Positions 1 through 8,398 of a stretch of DNA of 64,000 nucleotides are shown piece after piece; the first letter of the stretch is position 1, and every line of letters starts with the position of its first letter. Location: contig CAMBXL010000003.1 in NCBI GenBank assembly GCA_945871905.1, positions 186,001 to 250,000 on the forward strand, written 5' to 3'. The translations under genes and the position numbers were made by a program. The notes beneath the pieces are model-generated. The model was not told the origin of the DNA, made no database searches, and was given only the letters and a program-made list of their open reading frames with translations. The stretch is from Chitinophaga pinensis (GTDB lineage Bacteria; Bacteroidota; Bacteroidia; NS11-12g; UBA955).

Positions 1-759
1 TACAAGCACATCCTGTTCTATATACTGAATCGCTGTTTGATAATCAGAAGACGACTGCACGGTTTGAATACATTGCTTGTAAAACTCAGAATTCCCGTCA
101 AAAAGCAAATTAATAAATTCGAATTTTTTACTGATGGCTATCGCTTTTACTAAATCTGGAATGGGCGTTTCTTTTAGTTTTTCAGCTATATTTTGAGGTG
201 GAACTACTGATTTGGAAAGTTTATCATTGACAGAAACCGATTCAACAACGGTTTCTTTTTTAGTTTCAATTGGTTTGGCAACGATGGTTTCTATAATTTC
301 CTTTTTTTCTTCAAGCTTTACCTCTGGTTTAACTTCTTGCTTTTCTTCAACAACTTCAACTATTGGTTTTGGAGCTTCAACAATAATTTCAGGAACTTCT
401 ACTTTTGCAACAGGCGCTACCACTTCTTCTACAGGTTCAGGAACGGGCTCAGGAATAGGTTCAGGTATTATTTCTGTAACATGTTCTACTTCTTTAATAG
501 GCTCATGCAATTTGGCAACGTTGGGTTTATGCAAAGTTTCAGGAGCTTTAACTTCTGTAACAGGTTTTGACACAACAGGCGTTTCTAATACAGGTTCTTC
601 AATCCCGATTTGATCGGCCAATAAGTGAAGTTGTATGGCGATGCATTTTAATTTATCTTTTTGAAAAAGCAAATGATTACCTGCACTAATATCAGACTCC
701 AGTTGAGCTAACGAAGCTAATAAACTTTTAATTTGACTTGAAATTTGATTTTCTTTCAT
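1..759 (-). CDS. Pro/Glu/Val-rich hypothetical protein, partial (3' end outside window)
   Basis: An open frame runs from an ATG at 759 to the window edge without a stop (253 codons seen). Residues 1-50 look helical (MKENQISSQIKSLLASLAQL). Residues about 55-190 are a low-complexity linker rich in Pro, Glu, Val and Lys (repeated EPV/PEP-type steps). A folded part then begins around 'DLVKAIAISKKFEFINLLFD'. This last part resembles a short C-terminal segment I recall from uncharacterised Bacteroidota proteins, which usually reads K-A-I-x-I-N-x-K-F-x-F-x-x-x-L-F; that recall is not verified. No signal peptide or membrane segment is seen. It is divergent from thymidine kinase, with the two starts 89 bp apart. 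Function unknown. Confidence 0.75.
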   Translation of the reverse strand, partial: MKENQISSQIKSLLASLAQLESDISAGNHLLFQKDKLKCIAIQLHLLADQIGIEEPVLETPVVSKPVTEVKAPETLHKPNVAKLHEPIKEVEHVTEIIPEPIPEPVPEPVEEVVAPVAKVEVPEIIVEAPKPIVEVVEEKQEVKPEVKLEEKKEIIETIVAKPIETKKETVVESVSVNDKLSKSVVPPQNIAEKLKETPIPDLVKAIAISKKFEFINLLFDGNSEFYKQCIQTVQSSSDYQTAIQYIEQDVLV

Positions 760-848
760 CTTATAAAATGACAAGCAATATTAAATGAATTAAATTTAAA
801 TAACAATAGTTGATTTTCTATAAAATTATCATCTTTGTAAAATCATTT

Positions 849-1397
849 ATGGAAGTTAGAAAGGGAGAATTAACCGCAATTTATGGCTGTATGTTTTCGG
901 GCAAAACAACTGCATTGATAGCTGAAATTAGTAAAAGAAACTTAAAACCACATCAATTAATTGTTCTAAAACCAAGTGCTGACAACCGACATGTAGAATC
1001 TTTGCTTGTTACTCACAGTGGCCTTTGCTATCCTTGCATAACCTATGAACCTGAACTTGATTTTAACACATTGATAACCCCCTATACTGAACTAATTGTT
1101 TTTGATGAAGCGCAGTTTTTTGACAAACTTTTTCTTTTTGATATTAAAAAATTTCTAGGAAAAGGCATCAATGTTATTGCAGCAGGTTTAAACTTAGATT
1201 ACAGAAAACGTCCCTTTGGATTAATGACCTCATTGATAGAATTTGCTGACCATCATGTTCACCTGAAAGCCCCATGTGCAGTTTGCCAAGAACCAGCTGA
1301 TTATAGCTTCAGAAAATTGAATAATAATGTACTTTTATTGATAGGTGGAAATGAATACTATGAACCACGGTGTGGCAATTGTTTTGAACAAGCTTAA
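849..1397 (+). CDS. tdk: Thymidine kinase
   Basis: Cytosolic kinase that phosphorylates thymidine to dTMP in nucleotide salvage. The 182-residue protein has the P-loop GCMFSGKT at residues 13-20, the DEAQFF Walker-B-like motif near residue 86, and a C-terminal zinc-binding set of cysteines (CAVC and CGNC) as in type II thymidine kinases. The frame is open 13 codons further upstream, but the ATG at 849 gives the normal family N-terminus (MEVRKGELTAIYG). A near-consensus -7 box (CATCTTTG, 830-837) lies 11 nt before that ATG. Length is typical of the bacterial family. Confidence 0.95.
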   Translation: MEVRKGELTAIYGCMFSGKTTALIAEISKRNLKPHQLIVLKPSADNRHVESLLVTHSGLCYPCITYEPELDFNTLITPYTELIVFDEAQFFDKLFLFDIKKFLGKGINVIAAGLNLDYRKRPFGLMTSLIEFADHHVHLKAPCAVCQEPADYSFRKLNNNVLLLIGGNEYYEPRCGNCFEQA

Positions 1398-1399
1398 TG

Positions 1400-2188
1400 T
1401 TATAAATACGCACTCAAATAATACAGCGGAAATAGTAAAATAAAATCTGCTAAAAAGTGCATTAAATGACTCTCAATTTCTTTTCTAAAAAACAATAATA
1501 AAAGAGTCAAAATGGCATGTACAAAAAGCCATAAACCAATGGTTTCGTAACACCAAAAAGAACCGAGTATTAATAAGGTTATAATTAATAGCAATAAACT
1601 AACAGTCAAAATATTACCTAAGTATTTTACAAGTGAATTAAATCCTAAATATTGATCGTGTTTGGCGTCTGCAATCGACAATAAAATTAAGTTAGAAAAT
1701 AGGATTAAAAAATAGAAAAAAAACTCCCATTTAAACTCGAAAATACCTCGTAAAAATTGCGGAAAAACGGCAATAGAAAAGAGCATTATTAAGGCTGAAA
1801 AAACCTCTTTTAAATACCCCAATTTTACTAATATAAATGTAAAATAAATAGCAACTAAAAAGGCAATTGATACAATAAAATAAAGATGATGTATTGAAAG
1901 TGTCGTTGTATTAACAAGCATCAATACGAATAAACCCAATCCCACTAACAATTGGAAAACAATGGTGTTAGTGGTTAAATGATGCCTGTCAATCCCCTTT
2001 GTTTTTCTTTTAAGATAATCTAAAATTTGGTCAATGAAATAGACAAGCCAAGTGGCAAATCCTAAACCAAAAAAATAAAAATAGTGGACATAAAAAGAAG
2101 AACTTGTTTGAGAGAAAAACAAAAAATTTACAAGAATAACTGCTATTACTTGTAAATGGTTAACTACTATAAATTTTACAATTTTAAT
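1400..2188 (-). CDS. UbiA-like prenyltransferase family membrane protein (ATT start proposed)
   Basis: Polytopic membrane protein with about 7-8 hydrophobic helices, related to the UbiA prenyltransferase superfamily. The first conserved loop reads DQILDYLK...DRHHL, resembling the metal-binding Asp motif of divergent Bacteroidota members; a second Asp region appears at SIADAKHD. Substrate unknown. The first conventional start is a TTG at 2122, but the frame stays open and encodes a good first helix upstream (KIVKFIVVNHLQVIAVILVN) back to 2188, where ATT precedes K-I-V-K. An in-frame stop lies six codons before this. I therefore propose an ATT start at 2188 (262 residues). It lies 9 nt after the NifU-like gene, so it is probably translationally coupled to it. 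Confidence 0.7.
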   Translation of the reverse strand: MKIVKFIVVNHLQVIAVILVNFLFFSQTSSSFYVHYFYFFGLGFATWLVYFIDQILDYLKRKTKGIDRHHLTTNTIVFQLLVGLGLFVLMLVNTTTLSIHHLYFIVSIAFLVAIYFTFILVKLGYLKEVFSALIMLFSIAVFPQFLRGIFEFKWEFFFYFLILFSNLILLSIADAKHDQYLGFNSLVKYLGNILTVSLLLLIITLLILGSFWCYETIGLWLFVHAILTLLLLFFRKEIESHLMHFLADFILLFPLYYLSAYL

Positions 2189-2196
2189 CGAATTTA

Positions 2197-2427
2197 TTAA
2201 TCAACCGCCACTACATTTTTCAATTCAGGAAATACTTTTCTAATGGCTTCTTCAATACCTGCTTTCATGGTCATGTGACTCATGTCACAACTCCTACAAT
2301 TGCCTAACAACTTAATTTTTACAACATTATCATCATCTATGGCAACCAAAGAAACATCTCCGCCATCCATTTTCAAAAACGGGCGAATAGAATTTAACGC
2401 TTCCTCTACTGTATTTAATTTATCCAT
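2197..2427 (-). CDS. NifU C-terminal-like Fe-S scaffold protein
   Basis: A 76-residue stand-alone NifU C-terminal domain. The CRSC pair (Cys44, Cys47) followed by DMSHMTMKAGIEEAI is the family signature; the two cysteines hold a transient [4Fe-4S] cluster for delivery to apo-proteins. The gene sits directly behind mrp (7 bp gap) on the same strand. The pairing of scaffold and ATP-dependent carrier points to cytosolic Fe-S cluster assembly. Confidence 0.93.
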   Translation of the reverse strand: MDKLNTVEEALNSIRPFLKMDGGDVSLVAIDDDNVVKIKLLGNCRSCDMSHMTMKAGIEEAIRKVFPELKNVVAVD

Positions 2428-2434
2428 TCTGTAT

Positions 2435-3493
2435 TTACTTACTATTATTTATTGCAATTGCACGAACCAATTGGCCTGCAATTTCAGAAAAAAATCGAAT
2501 ATTTTTATCATTTATTAATTTCCCTGAATCTCCATCATCCATTACTGAAGGAATAATTGGCAACTGACCTAGCACTTTGGTGTTAAATTCATTGGCAAGT
2601 TCACTCACACCATATTTACCAAAAATGTAATACTTTTTATCGGGGGCATCATCGGGAGTAAAAAAGGACATATTTTCTACAATCCCTAAAATAGGAACAT
2701 TAACAGAAGGCATATTGAACATGGCACAGGCTTTTCTTGCATCGGCCAAAGCTAATTTTTGCGGAGTAGAGACAATTACAGCACCTGTCAAAGGCAAAGT
2801 TTGAGTCATGGTAATTTGCACATCCCCTGTACCCGGAGGTAAATCTATAATGAGGTAATCCAAATCGCCCCAACTAACGCCTGAAATAAATTGCTTCAAA
2901 GCTTGCGAAACCATTGGACCGCGCCACACAACGGCTTCATTTGGTTTAGATAAAAATCCTATTGAAAACAACTCGATTCCCTGAACCAACACTGGTTTCA
3001 TGTACTCTTTACCGTTTCTTTCTTCTACGTCAATTTCGTGATTTTGTACGCCAAATAACAACGGAACTGAAGGGCCATAAATATCGGCGTCTAATAAACC
3101 AACCCTAGCACCCGAATGGTTTAAAACCGATGCAATACCTGCGGCAACCGTTGATTTACCTACACCACCCTTTCCGCTTCCAACCGCAATAATATTCTTC
3201 ACATTTGGTAAAAAATCATTGGATTTTTTGTTGACACTCACATCAGAGGTCATTTCTATTTGTAAATTAATGTCTGAACTAATAAAGTGAGAAATTGCGT
3301 TTCTACAGGCATTTTCTATCATGTCCTTCATGGGACATGCCGGTGTAGTAAGTACAACACTGAAGGAAATATCTTTACCTTCTATAGCCACATTCCTAAC
3401 CATGCCAAGGGTTACTATGTCTTTGTTTAAATCGGGGTCATCTACATAACGCAGCGCATTTAAAACATCTATTTCTTGAATGGTATTGCTCAT
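2435..3493 (-). CDS. mrp: Mrp/NBP35-family Fe-S cluster carrier ATPase
   Basis: A 352-residue protein with an N-terminal MIP18/DUF59 domain (about 1-85, with PACPMKD including the conserved Cys) and a deviant-Walker P-loop ATPase domain starting at about 97. The P-loop GKGGVGKS is at 107-114 and the switch region DLPPGTGDVQ follows. Family members bind and transfer [4Fe-4S] clusters in an ATP-dependent way. The start codon overlaps the stop of the upstream DUF6787 gene by 4 bp (ATGA), and the NifU-like gene follows, so the three form one operon. Confidence 0.95.
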   Translation of the reverse strand: MSNTIQEIDVLNALRYVDDPDLNKDIVTLGMVRNVAIEGKDISFSVVLTTPACPMKDMIENACRNAISHFISSDINLQIEMTSDVSVNKKSNDFLPNVKNIIAVGSGKGGVGKSTVAAGIASVLNHSGARVGLLDADIYGPSVPLLFGVQNHEIDVEERNGKEYMKPVLVQGIELFSIGFLSKPNEAVVWRGPMVSQALKQFISGVSWGDLDYLIIDLPPGTGDVQITMTQTLPLTGAVIVSTPQKLALADARKACAMFNMPSVNVPILGIVENMSFFTPDDAPDKKYYIFGKYGVSELANEFNTKVLGQLPIIPSVMDDGDSGKLINDKNIRFFSEIAGQLVRAIAINNSK

Positions 3494-3795
3494 TTCTTTT
3501 TAACAAATAAACCAATGATTCGTTTAAAAAAGCGTTTTTCAAACTCAAAAAAAAACTTAAACTGACCAAAGCCAAAACCATACATCAATAACAATACATT
3601 GTAAATTGGAAGCACCCCTATGTAGAATAAAATACGAGTGATAATATCCGTTTCAGCATCTATTCCAAACAGCCTTTTTACAACAATTATTGATGAACCT
3701 GTTAGTGAAAAAACGATAAGAATGATAACCACTTGTAGCGTGGATTTAACGTGCCATCTTTGTTTTAATTTGTCAATAAATGATTGAAAAGACAT
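3490..3795 (-). CDS. DUF6787-type small membrane protein
   Basis: 101 residues with two hydrophobic helices (about 20-41 and 54-78) and basic, aromatic-rich ends. The pattern KLKQRWHV...LQVVIILIVFSLTGSS and FGQFKFFFEFEKRF matches the short Bacteroidota family DUF6787, of unknown function. It heads the operon DUF6787-mrp-nifU-like-ubiA-like. A TAnnTTTG box (3802-3809) ends 6 nt before the ATG, so the transcript should have almost no leader. Confidence 0.8.
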   Translation of the reverse strand: MSFQSFIDKLKQRWHVKSTLQVVIILIVFSLTGSSIIVVKRLFGIDAETDIITRILFYIGVLPIYNVLLLMYGFGFGQFKFFFEFEKRFFKRIIGLFVKKK

Positions 3796-3801
3796 GGACT
3801 A

Positions 3802-3809
3802 CAAAGGTA
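3802..3809 (-). promoter_or_regulatory. -7 promoter box (TACCTTTG) of the mrp operon
   Basis: On the minus strand TACCTTTG fits the Bacteroidota -7 consensus TAnnTTTG. It ends 6 nt before the ATG of the DUF6787 gene at 3795. Confidence 0.6.
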
Positions 3810-3871
3810 TATAAATAAAACCTTTAAGCCAATGTTATTCTCCTTAAAAAAAGGAAAAGAAACAAACTTTC

Positions 3872-4990
3872 TTAGTTGTTTTTATTAATCCCAAGCTTTA
3901 GGGAGATAATATTACTGTACAAAGCCGGCCCATTGCCAGACAAAGCGCTTAAGTTTGTTAAAGCATAATCTATAGTAAAATTACCTAATGCTACTCCAAC
4001 ACCTACGTTTGGCATTATGGACGCTACTTTTTTACCATTTTTGTTGGTATATGTTTGGTAATTATTAACACCCGTTCTAAAAAACACCTTATTTTTATCG
4101 CTAATATTGTACAAAACTTCACCCCCTAAATTAGGGTCAATACTGATAAAATTGCTTTTTACCAGTGTGTTACGCTTACCATCTAATGTAAATTGCGCAT
4201 TCAATTCTGTCACAAATTCCCAATTTTTATAATCCCAAGTTTTGGCAAACCCAGCAATTAAACGCGGCAATGTAATTTCTAGTGTATTTTGAGGAATGAC
4301 ATTTTGAGTTGAGGCTAAAATATCTTTTTGGGCATCGGTAAACGTATATCTCCAACTATTGAAAGTAGAAGTAACGTCTCTGATTACAACCCCGGCTGAC
4401 CAATTGCCCCTTTTTTCGCTTTTCAATTTAAAACCTGCATCCAAACCAAATCCTGTTGCTTTGGCGAATGGGCCAATTTTTCTTCTGATGATTTTAAGAT
4501 TACCACCCCAAGAAAAGTCTAAATGTTTGTAGTTCTTAATCTTTTCGTTTTGAGCATAGGACAATATAAAAGCAAAATCAGAGGTGTTAAATGATGAAAC
4601 TCTTGCGTAATCTATTTCACCATTCCTGATTAAATCAAAGGTGTTGGCAATACCATCCACTCCAAATCTGATTAAACTAATTCCTAAGGCACTTTTATCA
4701 CTTATCTTACTTGCCCAAGCACCATAGTCATAATTGGCAATTCCGGCAAAGTAAGAAGCATGCATCAATGAAACTTGTGCATTGTCATCAATACTTGTTA
4801 AGCCAGCAGGATTCCAATAGCCAGCATATACGTCATTGGCAGAAGCTACACCTGCTCCTCCCATTCCTAATGAACGCGCACCCACTCCTATTTGTAAAAA
4901 CTCGTTGCTATACTTGGTCGCATTTTGACCAACAATTTGGCCAATGTTTAACATCAAGCTTACACCAAGGATTATTTTAAAACGTGTCAT
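3872..4990 (-). CDS. PorV/PorQ-family outer-membrane protein
   Basis: 372-residue predicted beta-barrel of the FadL-like PorV/PorQ family, associated in Bacteroidota with type IX secretion. A signal peptide (MTRFKIILGVSLMLNIGQIVGQ) is followed by the diagnostic N-terminal segment YSNEFLQIGVGARSLGMGGAGVAS...YAGYWNPAGL. The rest alternates hydrophobic and polar residues as in barrels. A TTG three codons upstream (4999) also fits the frame, but the ATG at 4990 gives a clean signal peptide. Whether it is the T9SS shuttle PorV itself or one of the family's paralogues cannot be told from sequence alone. Confidence 0.85.
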   Translation of the reverse strand: MTRFKIILGVSLMLNIGQIVGQNATKYSNEFLQIGVGARSLGMGGAGVASANDVYAGYWNPAGLTSIDDNAQVSLMHASYFAGIANYDYGAWASKISDKSALGISLIRFGVDGIANTFDLIRNGEIDYARVSSFNTSDFAFILSYAQNEKIKNYKHLDFSWGGNLKIIRRKIGPFAKATGFGLDAGFKLKSEKRGNWSAGVVIRDVTSTFNSWRYTFTDAQKDILASTQNVIPQNTLEITLPRLIAGFAKTWDYKNWEFVTELNAQFTLDGKRNTLVKSNFISIDPNLGGEVLYNISDKNKVFFRTGVNNYQTYTNKNGKKVASIMPNVGVGVALGNFTIDYALTNLSALSGNGPALYSNIISLKLGINKNN

Positions 4991-5020
4991 TTGTTGCAAA
5001 TTTCTATTATTTTTTCAATA

Positions 5021-5671
5021 TTACGATGTTATAGTCACATTTTTTTTAACGTCGTGTATACTATTCTTGGCAATTTCTATTATTTCTGGCAGCGCATACT
5101 GTAACAAATCATGGTCTTGCGTCTGCCATTCATAGTGAATCCCAACTCTTTTGTACACCATGCCTAACGCATAAATTAATTTTTCATTGTGCAAGTAATC
5201 AAAAATAAATGGAAAATTGACAAAGCGTTTGTGCTTTTCAATAAAATCAATTGTGTTTGTAACACCTGAATCTATCAAAAAAGAGTGAATCAAATCGTCT
5301 TCCACCTTGGATAAATCACTGTAAAACTGGTGACACAAGTCGGGATACTCTTCCATTAAAGCACGGTCGAGTGTCATTTCAATAAGCAAATGATTCAAAA
5401 ACCATTTTCGGGGCCATTGCGCCTTTTCATCTAACTTTTCTTTCAAAACCAAAGTCATTTTGTTAAAAAAATCGGAATGATGAAACAATTTATCTCCCTG
5501 AAAGTGATAATGACTGCCATTTTTTATCTCATTTTTGTGCGGGTGATTGTAATCGGGCAACAAGCTTAAATGGGTTTTGCTGAAATGTCGAACTAAGTCG
5601 GGCAAAACTAAGCCAAAGTTAAAATGATAACTGTCTTGTTGATGAAAAAAATAATGAGATAAAAAGTTCAT
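5021..5671 (-). CDS. AcpH/DUF479-like hypothetical protein
   Basis: 216 residues. The start MNFLSHYFFHQ...NFGLVLPDLVRHF resembles the N-terminus of acyl-carrier-protein phosphodiesterase (AcpH), where a His and Asp near the start belong to the metal site. Further conserved-looking His/Asp are in KLFHHSDFF and HLLIEMTLDRAL. The family in Bacteroidota is only distantly related to true AcpH, so removal of 4'-phosphopantetheine from ACP is a guess. It lies between the PorV-like gene and a small lipoprotein gene, all on the minus strand. Confidence 0.6.
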   Translation of the reverse strand: MNFLSHYFFHQQDSYHFNFGLVLPDLVRHFSKTHLSLLPDYNHPHKNEIKNGSHYHFQGDKLFHHSDFFNKMTLVLKEKLDEKAQWPRKWFLNHLLIEMTLDRALMEEYPDLCHQFYSDLSKVEDDLIHSFLIDSGVTNTIDFIEKHKRFVNFPFIFDYLHNEKLIYALGMVYKRVGIHYEWQTQDHDLLQYALPEIIEIAKNSIHDVKKNVTITS

Positions 5672-5710
5672 TTATCTAAGTTGATAATTATTGATTTACA
5701 ATATATTAAC

Positions 5711-5902
5711 TCAACTTAATGAATCTTCTTCTTGAGCTTCTAAAGCGCGTTCAAGTGAGTCTAAAATTTCTTGATTTCTATCCTTGATAATGCTGTCATT
5801 TTGTTCTCTTAATTGCTCTTCTTCCTCATTAATTTCGGGAGCAGATGAACCACAAGAAACGGCAAAAAACGCTAATAAACTTAAAATAATTAATTTTTTC
5901 AT
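5711..5902 (-). CDS. Small acidic lipoprotein
   Basis: 63-residue protein with a type II signal peptide (MKKLIILSLLAFFAVSC, lipobox AVSC, lipidated Cys17). The mature part is a short, very acidic, probably helical tail rich in Glu and Gln with no recognisable domain. It follows der on the same strand (gap 33 bp) and may be co-transcribed with it. Function unknown. Confidence 0.8.
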   Translation of the reverse strand: MKKLIILSLLAFFAVSCGSSAPEINEEEEQLREQNDSIIKDRNQEILDSLERALEAQEEDSLS

Positions 5903-5935
5903 GGTATAATAATTAATAAAATATTGACTTGATTT

Positions 5936-7255
5936 TTATTTCTTCCTTAAGAAAATCTTGATTGGAACTCCTTTAAAATTGAAGTTTTCTCGCAATTTGT
6001 TTTCCAAGAATCTTTTGTAAGATTCAGAAATGTATTGAGGTAAGTTACAGAAAAAAGCAAAACACACTGCTTTTGAAGGCAATTGTTGTATGTATTTTAT
6101 TGAAATTGTTTTTCCTTTTGTTCCCGGAGGTGGCGTAGCATGAACAATAGGCAATAGAATATCGTTGAGTTTAGATGTTTTTACTTTATTCGACAAGTTA
6201 TCATAAACTGCCAAAGCGGTTTCTAATGACTGATAAATACGCTGTTTGTTAAGTGCACTGATAAACAGAACTGGATAATCTTTAAAAGGAGCCGTTCTTT
6301 CTTTCATGTGTTCTTCGTACTCCTTAGCAGTATTGGTTTCTTTTTCGTACAAATCCCACTTGTTCACCAACACGACAATCCCTTTACCACATCTGTGTGC
6401 CAATTGGAGTAAGTTCATGTCTTGTGACTCAATTCCATTATTAGCATCTAACATCAAAATACAAACATCACAATTTTCTATGGCTTTGATACTTCTCATT
6501 ACAGAGTAAAACTCGATATTTTCCTCGACTTTAGATTTTTTTCTAATACCGGCCGTATCTATCAAAATTAAATCTTTGTCAAAAGCATTGTATCTGGTGT
6601 GAATAGAATCTCTAGTAGTTCCTGCAATGTCTGTTACTATGTTTCTGTTGTAACCAACTAAAGCATTTACAAAAGATGATTTTCCAACATTTGGACGACC
6701 AACAATCGCAATTTTAGGTAAATTTTCAACCGACTCGTCTTGGAAATCACCTCCATTATCCACGGGCAATAATTCCACTATTTTATCCAATAACTCCCCT
6801 GTTCCTGAACCTGTGGCAGAAGAAATGGTAAATAAATTCTCGAATCCAAATGTATAGAAAACTGCCGCATCATTGATTTTGTCGTGCGTATCAACTTTGT
6901 TAACGACTACAATAACTGGCTTTTTTGATTTTCTTAAAATACTGGCAAACTGACTGTCCAAATCAGTTACATCGGTAGTAACGTCCACCATAAATAACAA
7001 AAGGTTAGACTCTTCAATTGCTATTTTAACTTGGTCTCTTATCGCAGCTTCAAATATATCTTTACTGTCACTAACATAACCACCGGTATCAATCACATTA
7101 AAACTTTCGCCATTCCACTCACATTCCCCATAATGTCTGTCACGGGTTACGCCGCTTAAATCGTCAACAATGGCTTTTCGTTCACCTATTAATCGATTAA
7201 ATAATGTTGATTTTCCAACGTTTGGTCTCCCTACTATAGCTACAATTCTTGACAT
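5936..7255 (-). CDS. der: Ribosome-biogenesis GTPase Der (EngA)
   Basis: 439 residues with two tandem GTPase domains, each with its own P-loop GRPNVGKS (about 9-16 and 186-193), DTxG (DTGG and DTAG) and NKxD motifs (NKVD, NKWD), then a C-terminal KH-like domain. Der is required for 50S subunit maturation. Length is normal for the family. The start ATG (MSRIVAIVGRPN) is unambiguous; a TAAATTTG box ends 7 nt upstream. Confidence 0.97.
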   Translation of the reverse strand: MSRIVAIVGRPNVGKSTLFNRLIGERKAIVDDLSGVTRDRHYGECEWNGESFNVIDTGGYVSDSKDIFEAAIRDQVKIAIEESNLLLFMVDVTTDVTDLDSQFASILRKSKKPVIVVVNKVDTHDKINDAAVFYTFGFENLFTISSATGSGTGELLDKIVELLPVDNGGDFQDESVENLPKIAIVGRPNVGKSSFVNALVGYNRNIVTDIAGTTRDSIHTRYNAFDKDLILIDTAGIRKKSKVEENIEFYSVMRSIKAIENCDVCILMLDANNGIESQDMNLLQLAHRCGKGIVVLVNKWDLYEKETNTAKEYEEHMKERTAPFKDYPVLFISALNKQRIYQSLETALAVYDNLSNKVKTSKLNDILLPIVHATPPPGTKGKTISIKYIQQLPSKAVCFAFFCNLPQYISESYKRFLENKLRENFNFKGVPIKIFLRKK

Positions 7256-7262
7256 GTGGGCG

Positions 7263-7270
7263 CAAATTTA
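7263..7270 (-). promoter_or_regulatory. -7 promoter box (TAAATTTG) of der
   Basis: Minus-strand TAAATTTG matches TAnnTTTG and ends 7 nt before the der ATG at 7255, so the expected leader is only a few nucleotides. Confidence 0.55.
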
Positions 7271-7388
7271 GGCATTTTTAAGAGATTTTTGGCTATAGCT
7301 GGTTTAAAATCAGTACAACGCTACTCCAAAACCAAAAATCAACAAGGGCTAAAAGTGGTAATTTGCCGCTAATAAGCTTCAGGAAGAA

Positions 7389-8297
7389 TTAATTTTTAAT
7401 CGTAGAAGTTTGGGTCATTTTAAGTGGAATTTTCATTCCCCCTTTAAACTGTTCTGTTTCTTTTATTTCGGTACTTCCTTGTAAGGTTTGCTGGGAAGTA
7501 CTTTCTATAATCCAAGCTGTTTTTCTGTCCAATTTGTAGGTAGATTCAGCTGACCCATTTAACATTACCCTAATGGACATACCATTAACTTCATTAAATG
7601 AAGTGTCAGATTGATTGAGAGTGCTTAATTTAGATTTGGCTTTGATGTAATAAAATTCTTTGTCAACGTCAACGAGTTGAAACTGTGAGTTAACATCAAA
7701 AGTATAATTTGAAATTAATTGATGATTCATAGCCCATTGATCGCCTTTTTGAACGGCATAACTTGGAAACACAGAAGTGGAAAATTTAAATGAACTTTTA
7801 AAAGAAGACTCCCCATAAGCTTGACTTATTTGAGTTTTGAATTGCTCTTTTTGTTCTTGACTTAATGAAGGCAAACTGTCAAAAAGGTGACTAAAAAGTT
7901 GTTCTAAATTTTTAACCGAAATAATATTACCAGACGATGACAAACTAATTTGAAATGACTTTCCTTCAATTTGTCTGAACATTTTTCCCATCAAATCATC
8001 TAACATAGGCGAATTTGCTTGACCAGCCATTTGCATAGACATAGACATGTTCGAATATTTAACATCCATTTCATAAAGCGTATCTTTTGCTTTGGTAACT
8101 TTAAAGGTTGTAGTGGCTTTAACTCCCATGTTTATTTGCATTTGTTGACCACTTACTTCTTGGGTAACTTGCATGTTAGAGTTCAAATTTTGCTTAAATT
8201 CTGCTCCTTTTTTAAAGTTAAATTTTATTAAATACGATTGTGATTGTATACTAGTCACAGTATATAAGCTACACAGAATAAAAACTATTTTTTTCAT
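7389..8297 (-). CDS. DUF6263-family secreted protein
   Basis: 302 residues. Signal peptide MKKIVFILCSLYTVTSIQS then a Ser/Gln/Met-rich mature protein that reads as beta-rich (YLIKFNFKKGAEFKQNLNSNM...). The overall pattern, including a central 'SGNIISVKNLEQL' and a C-terminal 'TWxIxSxxxQ' type region, matches the Bacteroidota DUF6263 family, for which no function is known. The frame opens eight codons earlier (8321), but the ATG at 8297 gives a normal signal peptide. Expected in the periplasm or outer membrane. Confidence 0.75.
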   Translation of the reverse strand: MKKIVFILCSLYTVTSIQSQSYLIKFNFKKGAEFKQNLNSNMQVTQEVSGQQMQINMGVKATTTFKVTKAKDTLYEMDVKYSNMSMSMQMAGQANSPMLDDLMGKMFRQIEGKSFQISLSSSGNIISVKNLEQLFSHLFDSLPSLSQEQKEQFKTQISQAYGESSFKSSFKFSTSVFPSYAVQKGDQWAMNHQLISNYTFDVNSQFQLVDVDKEFYYIKAKSKLSTLNQSDTSFNEVNGMSIRVMLNGSAESTYKLDRKTAWIIESTSQQTLQGSTEIKETEQFKGGMKIPLKMTQTSTIKN

Positions 8298-8386
8298 TGT
8301 TTTAGAAATATTAAGTTTCAAAGATAATTGTTAATAGACCGATTAAACAAATTAAAGTTTACAAAGCAATCGTTAAAACAAATCAT

Positions 8387-8394
8387 TATTTTTG
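8387..8394 (+). promoter_or_regulatory. -7 promoter box (TATTTTTG), 4 nt before the crotonase ATG
   Basis: TATTTTTG matches the Bacteroidota -7 consensus; the G is followed by CTGT and then the ATG at 8399. With the usual spacing the transcript should begin at or next to the start codon. Confidence 0.65.
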
Positions 8395-8398
8395 CTGT

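Noticed and set aside
212-613. Open frame of 133 codons on the plus strand, rich in Ser and Thr
   Set aside because: It is the antisense of the Pro/Glu/Val-rich repeat region of the partial minus-strand gene; no start context or promoter supports it.
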